Assembly: GCF_000472425.1 (NCBI RefSeq)
Contig: NZ_AXAI01000025.1
Coordinates: 24,677 to 88,676 of the forward strand
From: Bradyrhizobium sp. Tv2a-2
GTDB lineage: Bacteria; Pseudomonadota; Alphaproteobacteria; Rhizobiales; Xanthobacteraceae
Direction: 5' to 3'
DNA: 64,000 nt
The translations under genes and the position numbers were made by a program. Shown piece by piece: positions 39,508 through 48,431 of this stretch (position 1 is the stretch's first letter; every line of letters begins with the position of its first letter). The notes below the pieces were generated by a model that saw only the letters and a program-made list of their open reading frames with translations, was not told where the DNA came from and made no database searches.

Positions 39508-40164
39508 ATGAGTGACGGAGCCGATCTTTTCTCAGAGGATGACCTCGCAAGATACCGGACAGAGTTAAGAGCTCACGGTACGGTCTTGCTGCCGCCCCAG
39601 ACCATGTTCACCCCGGATGAATTGGCTAGGATTGATCTGCTGGAATCCGATATTCCAGAAGAAGAAGTGCGGAAGGGAGATGCCGGCGATTCTCATGATG
39701 TTTTGGTAAAACGAGTGCGGGTAGCCCACCCAGGCTGTCGTCCGGGTAACGTGAATGGCGCAGCTTCCGCACAAATCATCGAACTCCTTGAGAGGCGGCA
39801 GCGCCTCTCCACGCTCGGAAAGATCTTCGGATCGGCGTCAGAATACGTTATTCGCCGATGTCAGGTCCATCGGATGCCACCTGAATCGTTCGTTGGCATC
39901 CATGTCGATGCTGAAAGTGACCCTGACTTCGAATTCGCAGTCATTCTCCAGCTCGCCAGAGGTTTCGAGGGCGGTGAGTTCGTCGTGTATCCAACCGGGC
40001 GCAATCCCCAGGTGTTTCGCCCGACATTGGGAAGCGTACTTATCACAACGTGCAGGTTCCGGCATGAGGTGAGACCAGTGCGCGCCGGCGTGCGACGATC
40101 ACTGGTCTATTTCTGCTCAGGTTACACCGGCGCCAATCGACGGATAATGAACTCCCCCGCCTGA
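39508..40164 (+). CDS. 2-oxoglutarate/Fe(II)-dependent oxygenase
   Basis: A 218-residue dioxygenase of the prolyl-hydroxylase-like fold. The iron facial triad is readable as H132, D134 (GIHVDAES) and H186 (RFRHEVRPV), with R196/R197 (GVRRSLVYF) to hold 2-oxoglutarate. It would hydroxylate or desaturate a substrate, possibly an amino acid or peptide. It probably forms a two-gene unit with the HDO-GFA fusion upstream. Downstream the next genes converge from the other strand. Confidence 0.75.
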   Translation: MSDGADLFSEDDLARYRTELRAHGTVLLPPQTMFTPDELARIDLLESDIPEEEVRKGDAGDSHDVLVKRVRVAHPGCRPGNVNGAASAQIIELLERRQRLSTLGKIFGSASEYVIRRCQVHRMPPESFVGIHVDAESDPDFEFAVILQLARGFEGGEFVVYPTGRNPQVFRPTLGSVLITTCRFRHEVRPVRAGVRRSLVYFCSGYTGANRRIMNSPA

Positions 40165-40501
40165 TCGCATGACGGCTCGGTTAATAGCCGAAGTGATCGG
40201 ATACTCTATCGCCCGTCCCATGGATCGGCGTCGAACGGCGCCCGGTGCTCTGGCCTTACCTTACGGTGCGCCAGCTCAAGCAAGCATGAAGGGCAGGTGC
40301 CTTGCAAAGAGCAGGGGAGATGCAAGAACCGCAAAATAGCGCTTCAGCTGCCGATATTTTGGCGATGCAGCCAAAGGGCCGCTTGCCGGCTCTGCAGGCA
40401 TAGACCGCCGAACCGCCCGGCTCCCATGTCTGGAGGAGCTGCGAGTCCGTAACATAAGAGCGGAGTAGCCTGCATCCCGGTTACACGATCATCAGACAAG
40501 C
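40165..40501. other. Interval between convergent genes of the enzyme cluster
   Basis: About 340 bases with no gene and no clear bidirectional terminator. Confidence 0.4.
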
Positions 40502-40894
40502 CTACTTGACCGCAGACGGGTCATCGGGACCTGCTGCAGGTCGTGCGCGACTGACAGTCCCGGAAGTTGCTACTGACGCTTCCTCAAGCGCCGTTTTCTG
40601 TAGCAAAAGATCGGTGACGATCCGTCGAAGCCGTTGGTTCTCGAGCGTAAGCTCATCCAATGCGAGTCGCATATCATCAATGCCAGGTGAGGCTGTCGGC
40701 CTTGTCTCTACGGCTACGGAGCGTTGCGATGGGGGCACGCTGTCATTGCTGAGCGACAATTTGCGCCAACGATGAAGGGTCATTACGCTTACGCCGAGCT
40801 CCTTGCAGGCTTCCAGTTGCGAAACGCCCGTTCGCGCGAGCTCGTCTGCTCGCACGAGTTTCGACAGGATTTCTTGGTTCGAATGTTTCTTCAT
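40502..40894 (-). CDS. Orphan transposase-OrfA-like HTH protein
   Basis: A 130-residue protein with the form of an IS3-family OrfA: an N-terminal homeodomain-like HTH (NQEILSKLVRADELA and VSQLEACKELGVSVMTLHRW) and a leucine-zipper-like segment (ELTLENQRLRRIVTDLLLQK). No OrfB/integrase, no terminal repeats and no target duplication are visible nearby. It begins 81 bases after the ATP-grasp gene on the same strand. It may be an IS remnant or a captured DNA-binding regulator. The ATG at 40894 follows AGGCAG; an upstream ATG at 40957 is also open. Confidence 0.55.
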   Translation of the reverse strand: MKKHSNQEILSKLVRADELARTGVSQLEACKELGVSVMTLHRWRKLSLSNDSVPPSQRSVAVETRPTASPGIDDMRLALDELTLENQRLRRIVTDLLLQKTALEEASVATSGTVSRARPAAGPDDPSAVK

Positions 40895-40975
40895 GTCTCT
40901 GCCTAGTTTGCTTGCATCCATCGCTCGGGGCTGGCGTGGTACCCCCAACCCCGCCATTCGATGCCTTTGTCTCGT

Positions 40976-42289
40976 TCAGACTTTGCTCAAGAGCCGATCT
41001 TCTAGATTGCGGCCAATCAGTCTGTCGCGCGCGATCACCAGGCACTCTACTGTCTCTGTCTCTGGATCATCGGCAAGCGGTATCACGCCCTGTCTATGTG
41101 CGGTATCGAATAGACATCCTTCATTTGCCAAATAATCGATAGTGGCTCGCAATGAGCGAGACTTTACGTTACGCACGGATGAAATCACGTAGTGGTCAGA
41201 ATAGTCCGGGCCTAATAGCCGCAAGGCTATGCTGTGGAGCACCGATCCTCCGCCCCACCGGCCGTTCGCCTCATTAAACAGCAGCTGCCCGTCAACTGAC
41301 AAGATCGCGTCGACGTTGATCAGCCCACGGTATCCCAAGGTCCGCACAAGCTCGACAAATCTGCAGGCGTGAGCGTATGCAGCCGAACTCCGGCAAATGC
41401 TAATATCGCTCGGGATCTCCAGTCCGGTCCAAACGAGAGATCGCTCTGACCCATCGGCGCTCGGACGCATGCGGATGCTTCCACTATTCATGTAGCCGAT
41501 CGAGCCGTGTGTCTTGATTTCGAACTCGAGGTAAAACATGGAGCGGGCCAAATGGTAGGATTCGACAATCGCCGTCTTGCACGACGGCGTCGTTATCTCA
41601 GACCATAATGCCTCAGCCTCGAACAATGACCAATGGAGCCGGCGGGTTTCTCTCGCGCCGGGTAATGGAGCGCTATCCTCGCCGGTTAGGATAATGTTAC
41701 CGACGCCGCCAGCTCCATTGTCTAGCTTTACAATGACCATTCCCGTTTCGCGGCTGAATGTGTCGACCGCTCTGAATAGCTCGTCCGCGCCTGTTGTTAC
41801 GCATCCGCTTGCAAGGGGAAGCTTCGCGCTTGTCGCCAATTGACGGAAGTGGCTCTTGCGGTTCAAGAGATCTGATCCTCGCTGCAAGGCAAAACCGTCC
41901 CCGTTCTTCGGTATGCCGAGCGCGGCAGCTAAGCGGGCGACCCCTTCGGTCAAGTAGCAAGCGCAAAGTGTCCAGTCAGACCTTTGACGCAGTGTCTTGC
42001 TTAGCTTCTCGACAATTGTATTGGACTGCAACGTGGAATCATTGAGGATTCCCTGAGCCGCGTCCGGCACAATGACCGAGACCCTTGATGGGTCGAACTT
42101 TAGCGTTGCGCCGATGTAGTTCAGCAGGTCCGGCGGGACGGCTACTGGAGACACGATAACATCGTCCTCCCGTGCGAACCATGCGGAGCGCCACGCTGAC
42201 TTGGCCGCCAGCGAAACTTGGATTGGCGTCAGATCGGTGCCTGACATTTGAGCGGTGCCGGCATTCATGATGAGAATACGGGGCATCAT
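40976..42289 (-). CDS. ATP-grasp ligase
   Basis: A 437-residue ATP-grasp enzyme, forming an amide or ester through an acyl phosphate. The N-terminal third is a pre-ATP-grasp domain (MPRILIMNAGTAQMSGTDLT). The nucleotide-binding lysine region is MVIVKLDNGAGGVGN (K188) and the Mg ligands are in LLFNEANGRWGGGS (E340, N342). The C-terminal GRWGGGSVLHSIALRLLG resembles peptide ligases such as those of the PGM1 type. It lies downstream of an acyl-CoA synthetase on the same strand (172-base gap). Together they suggest activation and conjugation of a carboxylic acid; the product is unknown. Confidence 0.7.
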   Translation of the reverse strand: MMPRILIMNAGTAQMSGTDLTPIQVSLAAKSAWRSAWFAREDDVIVSPVAVPPDLLNYIGATLKFDPSRVSVIVPDAAQGILNDSTLQSNTIVEKLSKTLRQRSDWTLCACYLTEGVARLAAALGIPKNGDGFALQRGSDLLNRKSHFRQLATSAKLPLASGCVTTGADELFRAVDTFSRETGMVIVKLDNGAGGVGNIILTGEDSAPLPGARETRRLHWSLFEAEALWSEITTPSCKTAIVESYHLARSMFYLEFEIKTHGSIGYMNSGSIRMRPSADGSERSLVWTGLEIPSDISICRSSAAYAHACRFVELVRTLGYRGLINVDAILSVDGQLLFNEANGRWGGGSVLHSIALRLLGPDYSDHYVISSVRNVKSRSLRATIDYLANEGCLFDTAHRQGVIPLADDPETETVECLVIARDRLIGRNLEDRLLSKV

Positions 42290-42461
42290 GAGGCCCGGCG
42301 CATCGGATCACAGGACGTGGCCGCAGCCTTCCGATCGATACGATCGAACCGGCGAATCTGGCCTAAATTGACAAGCCGAAAGGGACCGCTTCGTCGCGCC
42401 GCGCAAGACCACTTGCGCATGGGACGGAAGCATTGTGGTTCTTTCCCGGCACTCAAAACGT

Positions 42462-44039
42462 TCAATTCCGGCTGCCGTCCCGAGCCGAGCATGCGTCGAA
42501 CTCCTTGAGCATGAAATGTTGAATTTTGCCGAGTGCCGTCCGCGGTAACTCCTGGGTAAAAATGATTTCCCGCGGCGTTTTGAAGCGAGCGAGCTGTGAC
42601 TGTACATGCGCGGTCAGCAGGTCAGCATCGTTCCGCGCCCCGGGTCGCGCAATCACATAGGCAACCGGCACCTCTCCCCAGCGTGAATGGGCGCGACCGA
42701 CGACAGCACATTCGGCGACATCAGGGTGCTGCGCAAGGACACGCTCGACTTCCGCCGGATAGATGTTTTCTCCGCCGGAAATGATCATGTTCTTCTTGCG
42801 ATCATGGACCCAGAAGTAACCATCGGTATCTCGCCGGCCGATATCGCCCGTGCAATACCAGCCGTCGCACAGCGCCTCCCGCGTGGCTTGGTCGTTGCCC
42901 CAATATTCGCTGAAGATATTGGGACCGCGCACCGCGATTTCGCCTGGCAGACCTCGCGGCAGCTTATTGCCGGATTCATCGATGATTGCCGCCTCGCAGC
43001 ACAGGCCGGGGAGGCCTGTCGAGCCCTCGCGCGAGAGATCGCCGCCGAGTCTCATATAGATCGCAATAGGGCAGGTTTCCGTGGCCCCATAAACCTGCAG
43101 TACTGTTACACCGCGATCGACCAGCCGTCTAATCAGGTCACTTGGCACCATTGCAGAACCAGTCGAAATCGCCTTGAGCGAAGACAGATCCGTCGTTGAC
43201 CACGCATAGCATTCAGTCAGAGCCCGAATCATCGTAGGAACCAGGAGGGCCAGCGTTGGTCGATCGCGGTCAAGCGCAGCCAGCACGTCCTCCGGCGTAA
43301 AGCGTGCATGAATGCTCACGGTAGCGCCGTGATGCAAAGCCGGCGTAGTCTGGATGTTGAGGCCGCCGACATGAAATAACGGCAAAACCGTCAAAATATG
43401 ATCGGCCGAGGTGAGGTCATGCATATGCTGGCTCATGACGCCATTCCACAGCAATGCCTCCTGTCGCAGCACGGCGCCTTTCGGTCGGCCTGTGGTGCCT
43501 GATGTGTAGACGATCAGAAGTGGGCTGGACAAATCGGCGTTAGGATCGCGACCGTCGCCTCGGCCCCGTTCCAGCAGTCCATCCCACTTACTTCCGCCCA
43601 GCGGCGAAAAATTGAGCCCGACAACGAAAGTATTCGGCAGTTGCTCTCTCAAGGTCGGTAGCAGCTGCTTGAATGCCCGTTCAAGCACCAGCACCTTGGG
43701 AGTGGCGTTCGACAGAATAAAGAGCTGCTCGGCGACTGCGAGGCGGGAGTTCAATGGCACCAGGATCGCGCCCAGCCGCGCGCAAGCATAAAGTAGTGCG
43801 AGATAGTCAGGTCGATTGAGGCTCAGAATCGCGATTCGATCGCCCTTCTCGACGCCGAGCTGACTTCTTAGTGCGCGTGCGACATGCTCGATGCGTCGGT
43901 TGAACGCGGCGTAACTTAGGGTCTGGCCCTCGAAATGGATTGCGGCTTTGTTGGGAGAGAATTGGGCGTTGCGTTCAATCAACGTGCATAGAGTCATTGT
44001 CACGTCATCATCCATTCGACTGTGTCGAAGAGTGGCCAC
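42462..44039 (-). CDS. Acyl-CoA synthetase (AMP-forming)
   Basis: A fatty-acyl- or aryl-CoA ligase of 525 residues. The P-loop is LIVYTSGTTGRPKGAVL, followed by VYGATETCPI and the hinge TGDIGRRDTDGYFWVHDRKK. IISGGENIYPAEVE and the catalytic lysine in LPRTALGKIQ close the C-terminal domain. The track-length start at 44039 is GTG with a weak site; ATGs at 44015 and 43997 are alternatives, and the last (MTLCTLIERNAQFSPNKAAI) fits the family best. It would supply an activated acyl group to the ATP-grasp ligase gene downstream. Confidence 0.82.
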   Translation of the reverse strand: MATLRHSRMDDDVTMTLCTLIERNAQFSPNKAAIHFEGQTLSYAAFNRRIEHVARALRSQLGVEKGDRIAILSLNRPDYLALLYACARLGAILVPLNSRLAVAEQLFILSNATPKVLVLERAFKQLLPTLREQLPNTFVVGLNFSPLGGSKWDGLLERGRGDGRDPNADLSSPLLIVYTSGTTGRPKGAVLRQEALLWNGVMSQHMHDLTSADHILTVLPLFHVGGLNIQTTPALHHGATVSIHARFTPEDVLAALDRDRPTLALLVPTMIRALTECYAWSTTDLSSLKAISTGSAMVPSDLIRRLVDRGVTVLQVYGATETCPIAIYMRLGGDLSREGSTGLPGLCCEAAIIDESGNKLPRGLPGEIAVRGPNIFSEYWGNDQATREALCDGWYCTGDIGRRDTDGYFWVHDRKKNMIISGGENIYPAEVERVLAQHPDVAECAVVGRAHSRWGEVPVAYVIARPGARNDADLLTAHVQSQLARFKTPREIIFTQELPRTALGKIQHFMLKEFDACSARDGSRN

Positions 44040-44276
44040 TCTCGGTGAGGTCTAGGCGAGGAACCCGCCGTCTTTGACCGCGAGTGCGGGTTCGCCGGCT
44101 CGCTGTGTGCTCGCGGGCATCAAGACGGATGCCATTCGAACTCTCTTTGTGGTCATTGTGCGTTCCGGACGATGGTTAACCACAACGTTACCTCTGACAT
44201 ATTCAGTGCAGCCCCGTCGGTCAGGTCTCTATGAGGCGAAAGTATTCTGGAGGTACTGATCGCAATCCACGATCGT

Positions 44277-44522
44277 TTACCTATCCAGCTTTGCTCGACG
44301 AGGACTACGCGCGTCTAGCCATGGTGGTACGTGCATCTGTTCATGGTGATAGGCGCACCATGACGATTCCCAGCGTCTTCCTCTGCGCACAGGCTCCCCG
44401 CACATATAGGCGGCCCCGGGATCTTCATCTTTGAAGCCAACAACGGCCCGGCATTGCCCTTTATTGTGATCAACCAGCAAGACCTTCTTGGAGCCGTCAG
44501 GTTCTTTCACTTTGCCACTCCG
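44277..44522 (-). pseudogene. GcrA-like C-terminal fragment
   Basis: The minus-strand frame ends with GQCRAVVGFKDEDPGAAYMC then GEPVRRGRRW and SSWCAYHHEQMHV. This Cys-x-x-x and Cys-x-x-His pattern resembles the C-terminal region of GcrA-type cell-cycle regulators. The N-terminal HTH expected of GcrA is not readable in any frame upstream, so this looks like a fragment. A different small zinc-binding family is possible. Confidence 0.4.
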
Positions 44523-45615
44523 GGAAACTTGGCAATTTGTTTCAACGTCGCGCCGATCATCAGACCGACAATGGAGGCAAAGATCGTCTGGCGCTGTTGC
44601 GGGCGGCCAGTCCTTCCTTTGTTTATGTCGACCGGGTGGGTCATCCGAATAAAAGCATGCCGCTCGATGAGTTATGGCTGAGGCATGAGCACTATCGGAG
44701 GAGATTGCCAGTTGTCGCGTATTGCAGCGCAAGCGCAGTTGAGAAGCTCGTGCCGTCCAGCGGACCCCGTACGCCCCACGAGCCGCTGCGGGTACGCGCC
44801 GGTAACGGGCGAAGGACGTGCCGCTTCGGTCCATCATTGCGGCCCCCAAGCCTCGCGACCTACCCACGGCTGCTGTGCGTTCTGCCAAAAGGCGCGCGAA
44901 CACCAACGCAGGTCAAACGTCCCAATCCGAAAGCACCGTGGCGTGGCGCGACATTGAATTGTGGACCTCATACCGCAGACCTCAAAGAATGGGTTAGGCT
45001 CGGCATCGCCCCGATGCTATCGCGGTTGCGTAAAGAGCGGAGGAACATGTGTAAGCAAGAATCTATCAACCACAGCACATCGAGAGGCCGAGAGGGGCCA
45101 TACTAACTCGTTCAGCGGCGGATATCCCTGTGACTATCGGCCTCGCCAAAACCGCCTTCGCGTCCATCGCTGGCGCGGCCGCGTATGTTAGCGCTCGCGC
45201 GAATGGATGCACCAAATCAAGTCGACCTCAGTTTGCTCAAGCAGGTGTTCTCCCAGCTGTTCCGTCCAAGACCACGAGCACAAGAGCGCGCCGCACAATG
45301 ATAATTCGTTCCATGATCTCTTCTATGCCCATCCGGGCACGTCAGGCCCGGGGACTCATTACTCTAAAACTCTACAATCTGACGTTACGTGCGATTCAAG
45401 GCCCTTTGGGCCCGGCATGTGGAAATGCGCAACTCGCGGCACAACCGGCAATGATGTGCTCGCAACTGGCCCTTCAGGCCGATTCCTGGTTCTTGTCGAA
45501 ATGAAGAACTGTGGGATCGCACGTGAACTCAATGTCGTGTCATTTTATCCATCAAAAACTGGCCAATGATCCGAATATTCTACAGTTTCCGGCCACTCTT
45601 CTCAGCCCTAAGCGG
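44523..45615. other. Intergenic region with one MerR-type site
   Basis: About 1.1 kb in which I see no defensible gene. Several plus-strand frames of 60-190 codons overlap one another and lack ribosome binding sites. The only marked element is the candidate NolA site at 45373-45400. Confidence 0.4.
45373..45400 (-). promoter_or_regulatory. MerR-type operator/promoter, candidate NolA site 4
   Basis: On the minus strand: TTGAAT, 19-bp spacer, TAGAGT, with GCACGT/ACGTCA in the spacer. It points left into a region without an obvious gene; the nearest downstream coding trace is the GcrA-like fragment about 850 bases away. It may be an orphan copy left after deletion of its gene. Confidence 0.5.
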
Positions 45616-46332
45616 TTAGCAGAAGAACAGCTGCATCCCGGCCACCAAAAGTATGGCGGCGAGAATGTCTCTTGTCAGTGCCTGCCCCAACCATCTCAGG
45701 CCAATCGCAGTTCCCATGACGGCACCGGCCAGCACAGCCAGGGCGTAGAAGAAGAGGCCAGGCGAGGGGAGCTGTCCGGCAGAAAGTGTGCCGACTAGGC
45801 CAACGGTCGAATTCAGCAGGATGAAGGGCGCCGATATAGCGGCCGTTTGCTTCGGAGAGGCCCAGTGCAAAGAGATCAGCACGGGGTGAGGAAGACGCCG
45901 CCGCCAACGCCCGTCAGGCCGGAAACCAGTCCGACAACCGCGCTAACGATCAAAGCTCCCGAAACCGGGGTCTCATGATCGAGGAAGTCGGTGTTATTCC
46001 GCCGTAAGATCGTGGCCGCTCCGGCCAACAACAAAACCAGTCCCGTCGTGGTTTTGTATACACCTTCATTGAGCACGATGGACCCGCCGACGAGCGCCGT
46101 TGGAACCGATGATAAAAGCAGTGGCAGCAGCTTTTGCCAGTCGACCACTTTGTGCCGGTTGAAGACCCAAGTCGAGTACGCCGCCGCGATCACATTGAGC
46201 GCGAGCGCGGTGGGGCGCATCTGCGTGGGAGGAAAGCCGGCGAATGCCATCAATGCCAAGAACGCCGTCCCCCCCGGCCTGGCCTACGGTCGCGTACAGC
46301 AATGAAATCACGCCGATCAGCAGAGCGAACAT
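45616..46332 (-). pseudogene. TauE/SafE-family permease, two frameshifts
   Basis: A sulfite/organosulfonate-type exporter of the TauE/SafE family. Pieces in three frames line up as one protein: MFALLIGVISLLYATVGQAG, then ALMAFAGFPPTQMRPTALAL with VSGLTGVGGGVFLTP, then LLISLHWASPKQTAAISAPF to the stop at 45616. The first shift falls in a run of seven C (46269-46275, G7 on the coding strand). The second is at about 45883, where one extra base turns the reading into TGC TGA. Either it is a decayed gene or the homopolymer was miscalled, but two independent shifts favour decay. Confidence 0.75.
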
Positions 46333-46625
46333 GGCCGTAGCTCCCTAGTGCCTAAGGTCGGAGCCGCTGCGGAAGAGCGGTCGCCGCCTGGGCGGATAAG
46401 GCCGCCACCTAGGCAAGCTGCCACCGTACCGGTGGGATCGTGAGCGGTGCGCCCGTGAACCGGACCGCGATGAACGCTGCCCTCTTGAGGACCTGCGGTG
46501 TGGGACAGCGTCACCGCAGGATCGTCGAACGCCTTCAGATGACCTGAGCACTTTCTTCGCTCGGGGAAACGCTGTGGGATGTATCCACCGTCGGTAGCTT
46601 TCGACGAAACCTGTCTCGCAGCAAG

Positions 46626-46942
46626 CTACAGCTTGTCTGATACGTCCATTGTTTCGATGTATGCGCGAATCACGTTTGCTTCGACATCGATCCAGCCGCA
46701 CTCGCGAGCGGTTGCGATCATCTTCGTGCAGCCCGTGTCCCACCGTTGGTCGTCCTTGGGCGTCCCGGCAGGGTAGGCACTAGATCAATAGGAACCAGGG
46801 CCTTGTCCTGGTCAAGGAGCGTGATTCCTCGCAGGTCTGGAGAATTGATTGTAGGTGCTCCTTTCAAGACCACCTTGAAACTGCGAAAGTTGATAGGATC
46901 GGTCAGTTGTACGCCGCTTTCTGGTAAGTCTTCCACGATCAT
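46626..46942 (-). pseudogene. Small protein of unknown family, one frameshift
   Basis: From the ATG at 46942 (GGAGCC upstream) the frame reads MIVEDLPESGVQLTDPINFR and on to VPIDLVPTLPG. At about 46770 the natural continuation moves to the next frame (TPKDDQRWDTGCTKMIATAR, then ECGWIDVEANVIRAYIETMD) and stops at 46626. The reconstructed protein has about 105 residues and is not recognised. It follows the flavin reductase by 75 bases on the same strand with the same type of ribosome binding site, so it was probably cotranscribed. Confidence 0.5.
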
Positions 46943-47016
46943 TGCTTGGCTCCATATCGTCGCTGCGAACATGGGACGGCCACAGTTCGATCCGTCTGCC
47001 CGGAAAGCAGCTGGTT

Positions 47017-47541
47017 TCAGCCGGGCAATAACGCCCGAAGCTCGCCTCGAAAGTTGACCAGGGGATTGCCTTGACCCGCTCGCGTCGCGACAATCCGGCC
47101 GATAAAGATGCCATGTGTGCCCACTCGGTGATGTCGATGTAAGACGCATTCGAGCGCGTAAGCTGCGCTTTGCAAGATCGGTACGTCGATGACACCCTGG
47201 TTCCAGGGGGCCGTATCGAAACGCTGGGCGCCTTTGGCACCATCTCGGCCGGCGAAACGTAATGCGAGATCCTCTTGATCGCCGTGGAGAAGACTCACGC
47301 CAAAACCGCCGTTGGCCAGTATCGCATCGTGAGTCTCGGAACCGCCATGAATTCCGACCAGCAAGCAGGGCGGCTCCATGCAGATCGAGCTGAGAGAACT
47401 CACTGTCAGTCCACGTCGGCCCAGTGCCATCCCAGTCGCTACAATGGCCACGCCGCTGGGCAGATTTCCCATCGCCTTGCGAAATTCGACCGCTTCGATG
47501 GACTGAATATCACTCTTCTCGGAAGGCAACTGACAGTTCAT
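47017..47541 (-). CDS. Flavin reductase (FMN-binding split barrel)
   Basis: A 174-residue NAD(P)H:flavin oxidoreductase of the HpaC/DIM6 type, which supplies reduced flavin to a partner monooxygenase. Typical segments are FRKAMGNLPSGVAIVATGMA, GLTVSSLSSICMEPPCLLVG and FGVSLLHGDQEDLALRFAGR. The ATG at 47541 has GGAGCC upstream; a longer frame to 47835 has no such site. No monooxygenase is adjacent; the nearest candidate in the window is the LLM-class enzyme at the left end. It is downstream of trpDC and two small genes on the same strand. Confidence 0.85.
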   Translation of the reverse strand: MNCQLPSEKSDIQSIEAVEFRKAMGNLPSGVAIVATGMALGRRGLTVSSLSSICMEPPCLLVGIHGGSETHDAILANGGFGVSLLHGDQEDLALRFAGRDGAKGAQRFDTAPWNQGVIDVPILQSAAYALECVLHRHHRVGTHGIFIGRIVATRAGQGNPLVNFRGELRALLPG

Positions 47542-47731
47542 AGCCCGGCTCCAGAGTGGTGTTTGACTTCGAATACTTGCTTGAATGCGGAGGTTACGAA
47601 AGTATTGGACCGCAAACGTTTCGCTCGGCGTCAGGCGCAACTTGAAATTGATCGCCGGGATAGAGCGCGTGACCGCTCCATATGCAAGGAACGATACCGG
47701 TTCCCGGGGGACTGGCGCTCGGCTCGATGAG

Positions 47732-47986
47732 TTAGCCTGGCTCAGCGTCGGTACGGGTTGAGTGCTCACCTTCAACACGTAACAGCTCCGATGGCGATGG
47801 ACGCCCGTACTGCTTGAAAAGGCGCTCTCTTGCACAGTAAAGACGCTTGTTCAGTGTCGCGTGCAACGATGCCCTCAGCTCAGGCGGGATCGAAACTTCC
47901 GTATCGATCATCTCTCGAAGCTTCTCAAACATGCGGTTGATCTGTTGAACAGATCCAAGCACTGTGACCGTCTGCCAAGATGTCAT
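47732..47986 (-). CDS. Small helical protein of unknown function
   Basis: An 84-residue protein with a strong GGAGA ribosome binding site before the ATG at 47986. The sequence is helical and charged (INRMFEKLREMIDTEVSIPP, ELRASLHATLNKRLYCARER) with one Cys. Not recognised. It is placed between trpC and the flavin reductase, all on the minus strand. Confidence 0.5.
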   Translation of the reverse strand: MTSWQTVTVLGSVQQINRMFEKLREMIDTEVSIPPELRASLHATLNKRLYCARERLFKQYGRPSPSELLRVEGEHSTRTDAEPG

Positions 47987-48072
47987 TGCTTGTCTCCTTT
48001 GGCGCGATACTGCGGAGGCGCGGGTTGTTGTTGGCGGGCCGCCGCCGGCTCTCGCGATCCGAGCGGCGATTG

Positions 48073-48186
48073 TTAAGCGCCCGACCAGCTAGCTGGGTTC
48101 GGGTAAGCCGGGCACACTGCAGACGACAAGCGGGATACTCTGGAGCGGCCTGGCGGCGCTCCAGCTCGAGTTCCCCAGCTTTGCAT
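48073..48186 (-). CDS. Possible very small peptide gene
   Basis: A 37-codon frame with a strong CAGGAGAAA site 4 bases before the ATG at 48186. It encodes MQSWGTRAGAPPGRSRVSRL followed by a Ser/Pro-rich tail with one Cys. It is too short for family recognition. It could be a leader or regulatory peptide between trpC and the 84-residue gene. The remainder of 47987-48431 shows nothing else. Confidence 0.3.
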   Translation of the reverse strand: MQSWGTRAGAPPGRSRVSRLSSAVCPAYPNPASWSGA

Positions 48187-48431
48187 GAGTTTCTCCTGTT
48201 CAGGCCGATGCGCGGCACATCAATGCGAGCGATCATCAAGGTCTTTAATCGTCTTTGTTCGCGGCTCGCCCGCCAATGCACAAACCGGCGTGGATCGAAC
48301 CCCACGCAATTGATTTTCAAAGCGCTGTGCAGTCTGAGCGTGGTTGCGGTGCCATTCCGGACGAAACGTCAACATCGTTCGTGGGGAGCCGCGTTTGGAG
48401 CGAGCAAACGTCGACTGAGATTGTCCGGCCA

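Noticed and set aside
40502..40894. Complete IS3 element
   Set aside because: No OrfB, terminal inverted repeats or target duplication can be found on either side.
44454..45191. Overlapping plus-strand frames of 75-189 codons
   Set aside because: They overlap each other, lack ribosome binding sites and have no protein-like motifs; the minus strand carries the GcrA-like trace instead.
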